DNA of 64,000 bases from Symsagittifera roscoffensis (GCF_963678635.1 NC_087062.1:3745556-3809555), one strand, 5' to 3'. Shown: positions 44,188 through 56,600, numbered from the stretch's first letter. A program made the numbers and translations. Notes: generated from the sequence alone by a model not told the origin.

Positions 44188-44760
44188 TCAGGGATCTAAA
44201 TCTATTAAATGATGTCCAAAGCTGTCCTTTGAAGCTAGTTCATACGATTGTCGTAAAGATTTAGGTGCAGTAAGTTGTCTTCCGAGGTGATCAAGTTGCT
44301 GAATATCACGAGGTGATTTGAATAAAATGATGTGAAATGTGTTCAAATTAATAGTTCGTGACCATCGACTTTGTTGGAATAAATTATGTTTGACGTAAAT
44401 AACATCTAAGCCTTTGTGTCTTCCTGCTGTTGCTAGTTTAACGAATTCTTTATCATTGTATATTTCTTCGCATGAGTCATCAAACACTAACAGAATGTTT
44501 TCAATGTTTCTCAAACGATCGAATTCATCAAATTTGACAAATTCTATTTGAATTCTGCCAGCGTGTAACTCGTCCCTAAGTATAGGTTGAATATCTTTGT
44601 AAAAATTAATTCTGTTTTTCCTGATCCTGAAGGTCCTACAACTGCCATAAGCAGTCTGGTCGATCGACGTATCGACAATTTTATTCATATCCTTGGGTTT
44701 GGTAACACGTACCCAACTGAACCAGACAATATGGAAAACTAAACTGATGTTTTTTCACAG
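44188..44760 (-). pseudogene. Polinton packaging ATPase with P-loop, frameshifted
   Basis: The frame 44688-44188 carries Walker B (ENILLVFDDSCEE) and the conserved SRDIQQ-type end, stopping at LIDLDP. In the next frame near 44640 the Walker A motif MAVVGPSGSGKT is visible, so at least two shifts separate the halves. The product belongs to the FtsK/HerA family that pumps DNA into capsids. This copy retains the half that is deleted at 29390-30088, but some residues between P-loop and Walker B also seem lost. Confidence 0.8.
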
Positions 44761-44954
44761 CTTAATTGCGTCAAAGAAAGTTTATAGATACAAAAGCTTA
44801 ATAAAATTAAAATTATAATCATTTGGGACATAAAAACTACTTCTGACCTGGGAACAGTGGCATCAAAACAAAATTTCCAAAATTTTGTACGGTTTTATTT
44901 CGATCATAAACAAAATCAGTAACTATATTTGCATCAGGCTCATCATCTGCTATT

Positions 44955-45534
44955 TCAGACACTCACGTTTTCAATTTGTCTCTGTCTCTGGTTATGAAAT
45001 TTATTATTTATTTTTCTAAACAGTAAAAAAATCTCGTATTGAGTATAACCAGTGTTATTGTTAGTATTATCATTTTCAATGTCATGCATTTTCACTACAT
45101 AATTGGCCAGGACATGATCAGTTTTGGCATGATACACAATTTTCTTCACAGAATCTTCTCTTATTATTTTTTGAATCTCATTGGGTAGTTCACTGCTGGT
45201 TAGGTCCATTCGAACTCCTGGTTGACGTTTGGGCACTAAGAATAGCTTGGGAAGATAAAGACCGCGCTTGCTGGGTAACATTACTGGTGTATTTGAATCG
45301 TTGAGAGTAGATGAATTGGTCAATCACGGGGAAAAACCTCCTCAAAGTGCACAACTCTTCTTCAGAAAGTGTAACTTGTTCTTTTCGTTGAATTACTTGG
45401 CCTCTACAATCAATGCGTTCAATTCTGGTCAATGAAATCTTTGTGTTACTTTCTGGTGTCATCCAAGCACAAAGAACTGTATTTGGAGATATGTATGTCT
45501 CCACTTTCCACTGACGCTCGTTGTTAACACTCAT
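44955..45534 (-). pseudogene. Polinton frame of unknown function between ATPase and the HGLHW domain gene
   Basis: Two frames overlap by 134 bases: 45534-45190 (MSVNNERQWKVETYISPNTV, then ITLSEEEL-type strands to about 45320) and 45323-44955 (PSKRGLYLPKLFLVPKRQPG). They look like one protein of about 190 residues with a shift near 45310. The start overlaps the previous gene's end by 11 bases (45524-45534). This gene is absent from the first Polinton copy because of its deletion. No family was recognised. Confidence 0.4.
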
Positions 45535-45820
45535 TTTTCAAACAATTATAGAACGCTTTCGACTTTTTCAATGCACAATGATTTTTAGAGTTATGGCGCG
45601 GTAGTTGTTTTTCACCATTCACAAAATACTTGAAATATAAATTTTCAACTCGTGGACAGCCCAAATTGTCAAGATTCACAACTCTGCGGTCTAGGAATTT
45701 GGATAAAAAATCAGCTTTTTCTTTTGCTTTGGCGTGGAATATAGCATTGGGGTTTTTTTGAATGATTTGGTTCAAATTCAAGTAAAGATCATTACCGCTA
45801 TCCCAATGAAGTCCGTGCAA
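45524..45820 (-). CDS. Conserved Polinton frame with HGLHW domain, 98 residues
   Basis: The intact version of the N-terminal part of the fusion at 29390-30088. It starts MHGLHWDSGNDLYLNLNQII and ends FYNCLKNEC. The pattern HGL.W..G, NLD.LGCPR and a final HCAL resembles a domain found widely next to Polinton and related virus genes; its chemistry is unknown to me. Upstream codons (to about 45880) continue in related frames, so the true start may be further upstream. Confidence 0.5.
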   Translation of the reverse strand: MHGLHWDSGNDLYLNLNQIIQKNPNAIFHAKAKEKADFLSKFLDRRVVNLDNLGCPRVENLYFKYFVNGEKQLPRHNSKNHCALKKSKAFYNCLKNEC

Positions 45821-45929
45821 ATAATTTTTCAGCCAGTTGTGGGCTTTTTGTTCAGATTTTGGAAGGGAATTGAAATTAACTGGAGGTAGAAAAATTAGGG
45901 AATCACTGTAGTCGGAGGTGGTTATAGCT

Positions 45930-46217
45930 AATTCTTATACTATAAAAGTGTTTTCTGGTATAGAAATCCCTCACAATCCAACACAACTGATCTTTCCTTC
46001 AGCATTCTAATAAATGGTAGAGTTTCGGTTTCTTCAGTTTGACATACAAACAAAACGTAATTCCACTCAAGTGACCAATCAGACTGTTGTTGCATTTCGA
46101 TGGTAAAACATAGCAGTATGTGGGAGCCGTGTTATAAACATCGCGGACAAAACCGGCAGCATTGTGTAAAATAGCATGCATTCGTAAAATTTTCGAATCA
46201 TTTAAATATTTATCCAA
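45930..46217 (-). pseudogene. Polinton terminal frame, second copy
   Basis: Counterpart of 30171-30487: MDKYLNDSKILRMHAILHNA then VYNTAPTYCYVLPSKCNNSL, with the downstream half in a shifted frame. Both copies carry the shift at the same place, so it predates the duplication. Confidence 0.4.
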
Positions 46218-46756
46218 AGAAGAATTGTCTATACCGATCAGACCTCATAGGGTCTCAATTTGATAGCAACATCATAATTTTTATCGTTAGTAGTCGAGAA
46301 GAAGAACAGTGAACATGCAGCTAAGAAATAATTTTGACGGTTGGTGTTTTCCGGATAGGTTTTTGTCGAGGTAATAAAAATTTCATGGTAACAAAGTCTT
46401 TTGAAGTACCTCTACGTTTTTCCAATTTCATTTTTTATTTTTTCCAACACTTCTCCGACCTGCTGAATTTCAAGCCAGTGGAAATGAAAGTAACTTTCTA
46501 GATACCACTTACTCACTACTATATCTCAACCATGTTTAAGTAAGCCACGGGTAGTTTTCGGTATTTCGAAAGTTTATTAAAACAAAGTCGAATTTTTCTT
46601 TCCACTCCTTTCTCAATCAGAATTGACTCAAAGTCATACGAGTAATCAAAACATTTTCATAAGTAACAATTGACAGATCAGTCGCTCTTCCATATTTCTG
46701 TTTCGCAAAAATGCATCAGGTTATTTGCAATAGCTAGCTCAAATAAAATTGTTCTT
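46218..46756. other. Polinton terminal non-coding region, second copy
   Basis: Matches 30488-31031. At 46756 it joins directly to LTR sequence corresponding to 31785, so about 750 bases present in block 1, including the 116-codon gene, are missing here. Confidence 0.5.
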
Positions 46757-47583
46757 ATTTCATTTCATTCTTATTTTTTTATATGTTACTTTATCTATGA
46801 TTTATCAAGACCTCCTTACCTTCTTTCCCTCTTATTAATTGTCATGTCCTTCGTCCTTCACAAGCAGGTCAGTTTTTTCATTGAGGTCTCAAATTTATTT
46901 AGTTGAACAGTGGGAAAATTTGAAGGGATTTTACCCTTCAAAATCTCGAGCCTTGCTCTCTGCATTCGTACATTGAGAAACACAAAGTCGCAAAATAAAG
47001 GAATTCACGCAAATTATGTATAAAGAACCATAACGCTGCAAAACAATGTGAATAAAGTGTGTGTAGTAGGGAAAACGTATGGCGAAGAAAATCTCGAGCT
47101 ACAAAAAAAAACATTGTCTTTCAAGGCATGGGAAGCTTTTTGCATGGTAAGAAATTTCAAAAGGTCTTATTCCCCTTGACTGATACTCATTGGAAACTTG
47201 CAAATGGTTCACATTCATGAGAAAATGTTTGGAACCAGTTCAAATCAAGTATTGATTTTTACCGCTGTAAATTAATTATGACTAGCCAATCATGATCCCT
47301 TACTAAAAGTTAAGATTATTTGTAACGCTGAAACGATTCATAGTTTCAGCCAGAGAACTGATAATACAGATTGAAATTAGTTGCTTTTTCTCTGTTCTAA
47401 CATCGCAAGATTACAAGTAAGCTAGATCTTTTGAGACTAGGAAGTAGAAGAGTAAGATTAGGACTGGTATTAGACCAAGAAGTTGCACGAATCTATTCTA
47501 CCGAAAATAAGATAGCGTGACTAACAGTCGGTGTGCTTTTTGCAAAACTACTCTATGAGAAGGCCACCACGGACCTAAACTCA
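46757..47583 (+). mobile_element. Truncated LTR copy, lacking the foldback repeat
   Basis: Homologous to 31785-32804 but with the foldback repeat and flanks replaced by an 18-base stretch near 46934. It ends actca at 47583 before a mutated primer-binding-like TGCTGCCCCAAACTAG (47586-47601). Confidence 0.6.
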
Positions 47584-47649
47584 TCTGCTGCCCCAAACTA
47601 GTCTCGAGAAGACCTGATACTAATTTAGTTTTAGAAAAAAAACATAATT

Positions 47650-47830
47650 AGCTTATTTGAAAATGTATGTGTTGATGTGGGGAGCATGGAGAATTTCTGG
47701 CTGTTCGAGTATCTGGGTGCAGGATTCAAGAGTACTGAGTGGCGCTTCAGATTTCAAATGGAGCGTCTAGTCAGTATTCTTCATGTCCCTTGATCGGATC
47801 CCGAAGACGACATGCGGATGTGGCCGTGAA
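47650..47830 (+). pseudogene. Tail of the 116-codon gene, third copy
   Basis: Closest to 32884-33050. The tail has an in-frame TGA replacing the Trp codon near 47793 and the usual stop TAA is changed to TGA at 47826-47828. Confidence 0.55.
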
Positions 47831-48743
47831 CCCTTCCTCTGCTCTCCTATCCGTACTCTTGTCAACATTCCGTTTTTATTTTATTTCATTCTTATTTTTT
47901 ATATGTTACTTTATCTATGATTTATCAAGTCCTCCTTACCTTCTTACCCTCTTATTATTTGTCAAGTCCTTCGTCCTTCACAAGCAGGTCTTTTTTTTTT
48001 GTTGAGGTCTCAAACTTATTTAGTTGAACAGTGGGAAAGTTTGAAGGGATTATATTTAACCACCGCGCGAGAATAAATACCAAAGTATTTTTTCCGTCGG
48101 GTGTCCTAAGAGAGGGGTCTTTTTATTTTGGGTAGGGTACTTTGGGGCCTTTAAAAAAGATGGGTCCTTTTGGACCCTGCTTTTGGTAGGGCCCCAAAGA
48201 CCCCTGCCGTCGAATAGACCCCCCCCCCCCTCTAAGGACACACGGTGGATTACAAAACTACTTCAGTGTACTTGCTCTCTGCATTCGTATATTGAGAAAC
48301 ACAAATTCGCAAAATAAAGGAGTTCACGCAAATTAAGTATAAAGAACCATAACGCTGCAAAACAATGTGAGTAAAAATTGTGTAGCAGGGAAAACGTATG
48401 GCGAAGAATTTCTCGAGCTACAAAAAAAAACATTGTCTTTCAAGGCATGGGAAGCTTTTTGCATGGTAAGAAATTTCAAAAGGTCTTATTCCCCTTGACT
48501 GATACTCATTAGAAACTTGCAAATGGTTCACATTCATGAGAAACTCTTGTAATCTAGATCTTACAAGATCACAAGTAAGATCCAGATCTTTTGAGACAAG
48601 GAAGTAGAAGATTAAGATTAGAACTGGTATTAGACCAAGAAGTTGCACGAATCTATTTTCCCGAAAATAAGATAGCGTGACCAACAGTCGGTGTGCTTTT
48701 TGCAAAACTACTCTATGAGAAGGCCACCACGGACCTAAACTCA
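47831..48743 (+). mobile_element. LTR copy with foldback repeat and primer-binding-like site
   Basis: Counterpart of 33051-33961, with the same 170-base deletion. The foldback repeat is at 48094-48248. It ends aaactca at 48743, followed by TGGTGCGCCAAACGTG at 48746-48761. Confidence 0.65.
48094..48248. repeat. Foldback repeat inside LTR copy at 48 kb
   Basis: Same family and same LTR position as 31997-32146 and 33317-33465. The left arm is CCGTCGGGTGTCCTAAGAGA. Confidence 0.7.
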
Positions 48744-48761
48744 TCTGGTGCGCCAAACGTG

Positions 48762-50359
48762 TCTCGAGCAGACCTGATACTAATTTAATTTTAGAAAAAA
48801 AAACAAACAACTCAAAACGAAATGTTAATAGAATTAGCTTAGTTTCACGTCTCAATCAGTCTAATCCAGCCGAGTCAAAACTAAACAAAAAATCCAATAA
48901 AATAAAACACCATAAAACAAAAACTCTGCATTGCAAAGCAAAAAAGCAGACAACGACGACAAAAAAACGTATTCGTGCAGCAAATATTTTTAACCACTAA
49001 ATGAAATGCATGAAGTACAGCCATAAATTTTATTTAATAAGCGATATGTTTTAATAAATATTTAACTACCTGTACTATAAATTGAAAAAAGTAGTCAACA
49101 AAAAAAATTATCAATCTTAACCTCCGAGTCTGCAGTAATTTTTCTTAAAAAAATTGTTCAAAGTTTATAAGTTTATTAATATAAAAGATCTGTATAAAAA
49201 TAAGTCTTTAGTTTGGTGAATAATCTTTGCTCTAGAAGGCTATACATTTTTTTGTCTATCTAAACCTATAAGAATTCAAGTTTTAGTTTTTTATTGATAA
49301 AAATCATGATCCTTAAGAAATTTCTTGGATATTTAACCATCTAAAAATATTTAAATTTATTTATATTTAATTTAAATTATCTAAATTACTTTTTAATTTA
49401 ATTTAAAAATACGTTATCTGATCAACAAAGCTTCTCCTTAATATTACGTTTCAATCCCTAAATTCAAATAAGTAATTGCAATTATCAAGACTTCTCCGTG
49501 GATCTTTAATCTCTAATCTTTAATCTTAAGTCTGATACTTAAAATTTTTTAACTTTGTTTCATCAAAATTTTCCTTGGATCTATTGAAGTTTACCTTCAA
49601 ATTCAAATCATGCCCCAAACTAAATTTTGAACTCTTCCAAACGACCCGGGACTAACTGACAATTTTTCTCAAAAAACTTACAATTTTAATTAAGCCAAAC
49701 AGTGAAGAACTTCGGTATTTCATCCTCCACATGAATTCCACCTCTTATTTGACCCATGCTTGTAATAACTCTAAGAACTTGTAAGCTCTAAAATAGTATT
49801 TGAAGATCTACTGATGTTCTAATTATACCTGAATTAAATGAATTGAATTTCTATTGTGCAACCATTGATCTAATATCGCCCCTATTTAGGTAAGGTGAAA
49901 TTTAAATACCCATTTAAATACTTAAATATAGAAAACGCATCATACTGTAGAGAATCGGGGAAATCAGTTTATCGAGTTCATCTACTCTCTCCCCAATCCA
50001 TCTTGCCATGACCACACGACCCGATGAATAGAAGAACGTTCACAAAAAGAGTAAGAGCTAAAAGTTCCGGAAATAGACAATTAACAACTGGCTTTCGCGT
50101 GAATAATTCTAACACTTAAGTCAAAATCTATGTAGCAAACGAACAACAAAACTTCTACACATTTGTTCAATTCAACACTCGTTACGATGTCCACAAAAAA
50201 ATGCATTAAAAAGAAGAACATTATATCCCTCATCCATCCGTGGACCCTATATTGATTTTTGAAAATGTGTTGAACAAGCAGAAAATACCCTTAAACTAGA
50301 AGAAACAGAGAGAAAGTTCGAAAGTACAAAATTTTTCAAACATCCGAACTACCACCTCA
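48762..50359 (+). mobile_element. Leader plus truncated gag fragment, second block
   Basis: Matches 33980-35590 base for base with scattered changes, including the leader and the first gag codons (MNRRTFTKRVRA near 50026), here interrupted by extra stops. About 1.4 kb present in block 1 (35590-36988) is missing before the pol remnant begins at 50360. Confidence 0.55.
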
Positions 50360-52684
50360 AAATTAACCAAACCGTCTCGGAGTGCTTACTTCGAAAGAAA
50401 GTATCCATGAAACATCAAAGATTTTATATAATTTTATTTATTCGTCAAAATTAACAAAACTCTAATGCCTTACCCATAATTACTCTTCCGTGACTGTTTT
50501 TTTACTGGATTTTTTCTTAATTTTTTACTTAAATCTAAATTGAAGCAAAAATGCGTGTGAATGAAATTCTACTTTGTTTTGTCAAACAAATTGACTTTAT
50601 TTTTAAGCAAACTCCAGTGCAGATAATGGTATAATGTCATCTGGAAGTGTTCATGATCCAACAAAATTACCCAATTTTCATCTTTTTGTAGTCATCAGAT
50701 ACAAAAAATAGTAAAAACCTCATTTTTTTTGAGATATAAGCCACCTGTTATCTGCTTGAAACGCATTTTTTTTAAACTCAAGCATAGACACTAAGTTAGG
50801 ATGTTTATAAAACAATAGCTAGGCAAAACAAATCAATTACTCGATGTTTTTTTCTTATCCACAACCTATGTTACAATTTTTTACCAAATACGTATCCACT
50901 TACTCGCTCATATTATGTACTTTTACAGCATCTTGAAAACAATCAAAATCCCGGTAGGCAAGTCAACATTGCAGTTCTCACTGAAGATTGAAGATTTGCG
51001 GATGGATTTCCAATGAGATTCTTACAATAAATTGAATCTGATTATCGCTCGAGTTAGTTTTATCATCAATCAGAATTGTTGAACAAAAGCATAATTGAAC
51101 GATTAAGAAAAGTGTTGAAACTGTTTCAAACTATTTACTAGAACAATTTTTATCAAAATAGCGCAGATATCGAGTGTTTTTGGTTACAATTTCCTAAAGA
51201 AGTTATGATTTTCTATGTTTACTTTTTTTGATATATCAATGCATGGTGAATGGAGTTCAAAAATTATGTCGATTCGGAATTTTAAAGGTGTTTTTGTAGT
51301 GTCTTCAATAATATGTCCAAGTAATTTACATGAGTAAGGAAAAAACGTGATATATGTGGGGCTGTTTTCAAGTTTGCTTTCAAAAAAATTTGGTGGTGTT
51401 TGTATAAAACTTTTTAAAAAATTTTGTTTGTGATTGTATGGAAACATTATCTAAATACGTAATGAAGAATTGCCGAGAATTAGTGTTCAAAATTTCACTC
51501 ATAAAAGCAGAGAAAGCTGCTGGTCCTATGGATTTACCATAGGATAATCTATTGAAATCGTATTGTTGATTTCAATTAACGAATTGCAGTAATCGACGTG
51601 ATTGCTCGTCTAATGGCATTTCATTATATGCGCTATTCATATCGGCGGTGGTATACTAGTGTCCGTTCTTTTTTGCAATTGTTACTTGTATTGGTTCTAT
51701 GGGCCAACTGTATTTTGATTCATCAATTAGAGAGTTTCAATATCGTGCGTATAAAACGATTTGAAGTGATTCTCTTCCAGCGAGAACAGTTACTGGATTT
51801 AAAATTGGTTTTCCTTTGGGTTGTTGTTTTTTGTTTACTGGCAAGATAGTTTCATACTGTTTGGGTATGTCTGGAGTTCTCCTTAATTTGTCTTGCAAGT
51901 GTATTGGGACTTTACTTGCGAGTTGTGTTTTGAAAATTGCGTCGAGTTTAAGTGGAAGGTGTAGTGGTGAAACTATTTTTTCCAACATCAAATTTTGATA
52001 TAGCTTGAACAATGGGGAATTTCAACAATAATTTGACTTATTGCTCAAATTCTTGTTGTTTAGTTAGACATTGTTAAAAGTTAACATTGTCGAAAATTGT
52101 TGTTGCTCATCCGTATATTTTGAAATTTGGAATGTTGGTTAAAAGTAGCAGGTTTTGTGAACTAATCTGTGTTTTTTTTTGAATGATTTGTAACTTTATT
52201 AGTATATAATTCTTCATTAAGGATTGTTGATTGTCAAATACTCTGTATGCTCTTTCTTGCGTAGGATGAAATGTTGTATATGTTTCACAATATCCTACAG
52301 GTCCTAAAGAATGTGTACTTTTGTATAGTGAGCTATTATATAATGCTATTGTATCTGTGTTTGTTTTTTTTAGCGTATTAGATGAAACCGTTACTCTAAA
52401 AATTCATGGAATGGCTTGAAATTAAGGTCAGAATTATATTTTTTGTGTATTTTGATTGTTGTTATATTGATGAATTTGCCTAATGGAAAAGTCATAATAT
52501 GCATGTTTTGTTTGTGGTTTTAAATGTTTTCTTTGCTTCTTATATATGGGTAAAATTTTGAAAAGAAATGGAGTTTCTATATTTAATCTTTGGAAAAAGT
52601 CAGGAATGTTTTTTTTTGATTTTTAGATTTTTGTCGATGATTTGCAATTTTTTGTTTAAGATGTTTATAATTGGGATACATTTA
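50360..52684 (-). pseudogene. pol remnant with reverse transcriptase, third copy
   Basis: Corresponds to 36989-39344. Frame 52012-51737 gives the longest RT start, with VPIHLQDKLRRTPDIPKQYE before NPVTVLAGRESLQIVLYARY. Frame 51447-51184 gives the region after the active site (CKLLGHIIEDTTKTPLKFRI), the usual gypsy RT connection. The joined RT has stops and shifts. Confidence 0.75.
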
Positions 52685-53515
52685 CCAATGTGTAATTATT
52701 GTAGCTCGAATTATCTGTTTTCTCTAGTTTCATTGTGACTTCAGCTTGCTCTATTTTGTGTACAAAATTGCGGAAATTTATATCGGAAATTCGGTTTGAT
52801 GATGGATGTGAGGCTATCTTATTTTTAGTAATTGTGGTGTTAAAACCATCTTTGGAATTTCTGTCATTTTCGTTTTTTTGCAGTCATAAATTTTAGCAGA
52901 ATGAGCCTTTCGTACTAGAGTTCCGATTCTTACTGCAAGTTGCAATAAACTCTTTGAAATGAGTTTTCGTTCAGAGTCGAACATTTTTGAAAATCCTTGT
53001 GCAAATCGTGTTCAGTCGAGGTTAACTTTATTAGTATATAATTCTTCATTAAGGATTGTTGATTGTCAAATACTCTGTATGCTCTTTCTTGCGTAGGATG
53101 AAATGTTGTATATGTTTCACAATATCCTACAGGTCCTAAAGAATGTGTACTTTTGTATCGTGAGCTATTATATAATGCTATTGATTCTGTGTTTGTTTTT
53201 TTAGTGTATTAAATGAAACCATTACTCTAAAAACTCATGGAAGGGCTTGAAATTAAGGTCAGAATTATATTTTTTGTGTATTTTGATTGTTGTTATATTG
53301 ATGAATTTGCCTAATGGAAAAGTCATATGCATGTCCTGTTTGTGGTTTTAAATGTTTTCTTTGCTTCTTATTAATGGGTAAAATTTTGAAAAGACATGGG
53401 GTTTCTATATTTAATCTTTGGAAAAAGTCAGGAATGTTTTTTTTTGATTTTTAGATTTTTGTCGATGATTTGCACTTTACTGCTTAAGATGTTTATAATT
53501 GGGATACATTTAGTA
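52685..53515 (-). repeat. Mosaic insert: gag piece plus duplicated pol linker
   Basis: 52685-53022 is a copy of gag sequence from 54952-55285. It is followed by 53024-53515, a second copy of 52192-52684. The gag piece therefore sits between two copies of a 492-bp pol segment. Confidence 0.75.
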
Positions 53516-54600
53516 AAAATTGTATTCCAACTATGTTGTGTTTATTATCTGTTATGTGGAATATTTGTTTGAAGAGTTTTTAGAAAAAGTTTTTTTGTTC
53601 TATTGTTCATGTTGATATAAGTAATACTTGGATTTTCCCATAGTTTGCTAAACTTGTGTCTTATGCAGTGGCTAGCTTACTGGAAATTTTTGAAAGGGGA
53701 AAGTTTTGGGTAAAAATTGCGAAATTCCTTCCATGTAGGGATAATACTATTATTTGATTCTGCCCCAGAGTCGATTAAGAAACCTACTTCATCATCTGGT
53801 TGTTGGAAATTGGTCGTGTTTTCTAAAAGGAATGGAGTTATCCAAATTTTCTCTTTTGGTGTTGTTTCTTTATTTGCTGCATTATGGTATATTTTATTCA
53901 TACTTGAGTTGTTTTTCAAGTATATGTAGAGTGTATTTCGTGTTGTCTTGATTGTTTCTTATCTCTTGAAGATCTAACTTAGTATAATCATTTTGGTAAT
54001 AATTCGATTCATTTGGTTTTTCGTATTCATGTTCTATTTTAAGCATGTTTTTAATTAATGTGTTTTCTGTTTCGTTTTCGTCATCTGTGCTTTCACAGTT
54101 TATGTGATTTAGTTGTAGTTCTGAAATTATTGTATATACATTAACTGGAGGGTCTGGGCTTGGTTCATTTGTAGATTGTACTTGATTGATTAGTGTTCGA
54201 TGTTTTGGTGCTTTGATTTTGGTTTGTTTAAACACTGCGAGTTAATTCGATAAGGTGACTGAAAACAATTTCCTGAACTGTGTTGATAGTTGTTAATTCT
54301 TTTCTAGAATTAGGACGGGATTTTATTTACAATTATTATTATATGGTCTATTGTTAGAATAGTTTTGTGATCTAATATTAGAGTGACTCCGATTACAACT
54401 GTTTGAATAGTTTCGATTGCGGTTGTTTGATGACTTTCTGGAATGCTCATTGGAATAGTTTATATTGCGAATTATTAAATGTGAGCGATTTCTGCAATAG
54501 AGTAATTATTTCGGTTAAAGTTTGTTCTAGAGTAAATTTTGTGATACTGAATGTTTTTTTGCTATAGGATCTACTTTTTCTGTTTTGTGAATAGTTTTGT
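53516..54600 (-). pseudogene. Aspartic protease and gag C-terminus, second copy
   Basis: Frame 53919-53677 has VGFLIDSGAESNN, the retropepsin active site. Frame 54235-53894 is the gag/linker part (KAPKHRTLINQVQSTNEPSP, ELQLNHINCESTDDENETEN). A shift near 53900, inside an A/T run, separates them; copy 42268-42636 is unshifted there. Confidence 0.75.
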
Positions 54601-56600
54601 GATTTTCGTCAATCTGGTGATCTTTCGCAAAAGTTATTAGATAATGGGGATTGTAATCTGTAATTACTATAGCTGATTGGGAGTGGTTTTCTTAAGCTAT
54701 TATTACTTTGAATGATTTCAATCGGTGAATTCTTCTCTTTTTTCATGTATTGGCAAAAATTTTTGTTTGTTTCTTTGTTTTTTGGTGATCTAATTAAACT
54801 TTCTTGTCGTTTTGATTGCATTCAGCAATGCAATGTCCATATCTGCGACACTTTGCCTTGGAAAACTGAATTTTTTTCATAGATGTTTAGGATTTGAGTA
54901 AATTTTTTTGATTATTTCTTGTCAGTGTTTAATTATTTTGATATTTCCTATCCAATGTGTAATTATTTTAGCTCGAATTATCTGTTTTCTCTAGTTTCAT
55001 TGTGACTTCAGCTTGCTCTATTTTGTGTACAAAATTGCGGAAATCTATATTGGAAATTCGGTTTGATGATGGATGTGAAGCTATCTCATTTTTAGTAATT
55101 GTGGTGTTAAAGTCATCTTTGGAATTTCTGTCATTTTCGTTTTTTTTGTAGTCATAAATTTTAGCAGAATGAGCCTTTTGTACTAGAGTTCCGATTCTTA
55201 CTGCAAGTTGCATTAAACTCTTTGAAATGTGTTTTCGTTCAGAGTCGAACATTTTTGAAAATCCTTGTACAAATCGTTTCCAGTCGAGTTTAATTTCTAT
55301 GGGTAAAACTGAAAACTCTTTTTGAGCTGCGTCATTTAGTTTGGTTTGAATTTGTGTTGTACGTCTATGTAATTGTTTTTGATAAAGTGTTGTGTTGCTT
55401 GGTTATAGATTTGCTGTAAAATTAGATTTGCTGTAACTGCGGTTAGGTAGTCTTCTACTGAGTATACAGGGTCTGTTCCTGTGAATACCAAGAATGGTTT
55501 ATTAGATGTTATAGATAATCTACCCATGAGATATGGATTCCTTGCCAATTGGAGTCAATCTGATGTGTTTGTTATTTGTGTAAAATTTGTAAGTTGATTT
55601 ATTGTAACTTCAATAAGGTAATAGGATTTCTTTTCTAATTGATTCGGTTTGGTAACTTTAGGCATTTGTATGGTTTTGTGATTGCATGTGCCTACTAGGC
55701 TGAGCCTGATTTTTCTGTGAGAAAATTGTTGTTGTATTTCTCATAGTTGTTGAAAGCTCATATAAGGTTCAAAAATGTCTAGTTGAAAATTATCATCTGG
55801 TTGATCTTTTTTTCCAGTGATTGTTTTATTCATTATTATTAGGTTGTTCCTAGTTTTGACTGATGTATTCTTCATGTTAAGATAAGTGTGGTTGGTTTCT
55901 TGTGGATTGCCTGTTAGTTGGGTTGTTAATTTGTTGAAAAAATGGATAATTTTCAATGCGGTTTATCGGAGTTTTTCGTTTATCATTAAAAAAAACTGAT
56001 TGAGATACTGGTTTTGGTATCAGTTGGGTATAGTTAATTTCATGAGATTGATTTTGTTTTGGATACAGTGGTTTTGCTGTTGGATTGCTTATAAAAATTT
56101 TTCATTAAAAAATCATAATTATGGTTAGCAAAGTTATTTCCGTTTGCCTGTTTTTGTTGATTAGATTGTCGTTTTTTGGTTATTGGTCTATTTTTTTTAG
56201 TAATCCATTTGTCAAACTTTTGCGAATGACGGATGGTTTAACTGTTGACTGTGAAGGTTTTTTTGTAGTAGAGAATTGTTATTTTCATTATATGATGTTG
56301 TAAGTATTCGATAAATAGGAAAATTTTTTGTTGTTGTTGTAGATAGTGTTTCAGCTATTTCTTCGTATACAAAGTTCTATGGAATTTGCTTATCTTGTTG
56401 TGTTAAACTTTTAGTTTCGTTAAGGGTTTCTGGTTTAATTATTAATGATGAAATTGAATTATTATTGCTTGTCCTATCATTAAATGCTGACATAAAAATT
56501 AATGGTTTGGTGTCAGTTTTGACTGGTGTATAGAAGTTGTGGCAATTGCTGCACTTGAAATATCTTTTGGGAGCTGAGATCATTCAGGGAACACATGAAA
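54601..56600 (-). pseudogene. gag of a Ty3/gypsy-like element, decayed
   Basis: In - strand order: 56583-56377 (CSNCHNF pair), 55956-55741, then the capsid segment 55548-55336 (NKPFLVFTGTDPVYSVEDYL, TAVTANLILQQ), 55252-54968 (MFDSERKHISKSLMQLAVRI, then DFRNFVHKIEQAEVTMKLEK) and 54821-54609 (YMKKEKNSPIEIIQSNN). A zinc-knuckle remnant CRRYGHCIAEC lies near 54825-54856, with its first cysteine lost. The pattern is that of Ty3/gypsy gag with 'EDYLNAVTAN'-type capsid. It is broken into five or more pieces. Confidence 0.7.

Noticed and set aside
48418-48855. 145-codon frame on the - strand through the LTR (also 32522-32791, 33657-33905)
   Set aside because: The frame follows the LTR repeat and is broken differently in each copy; it gives no domain.
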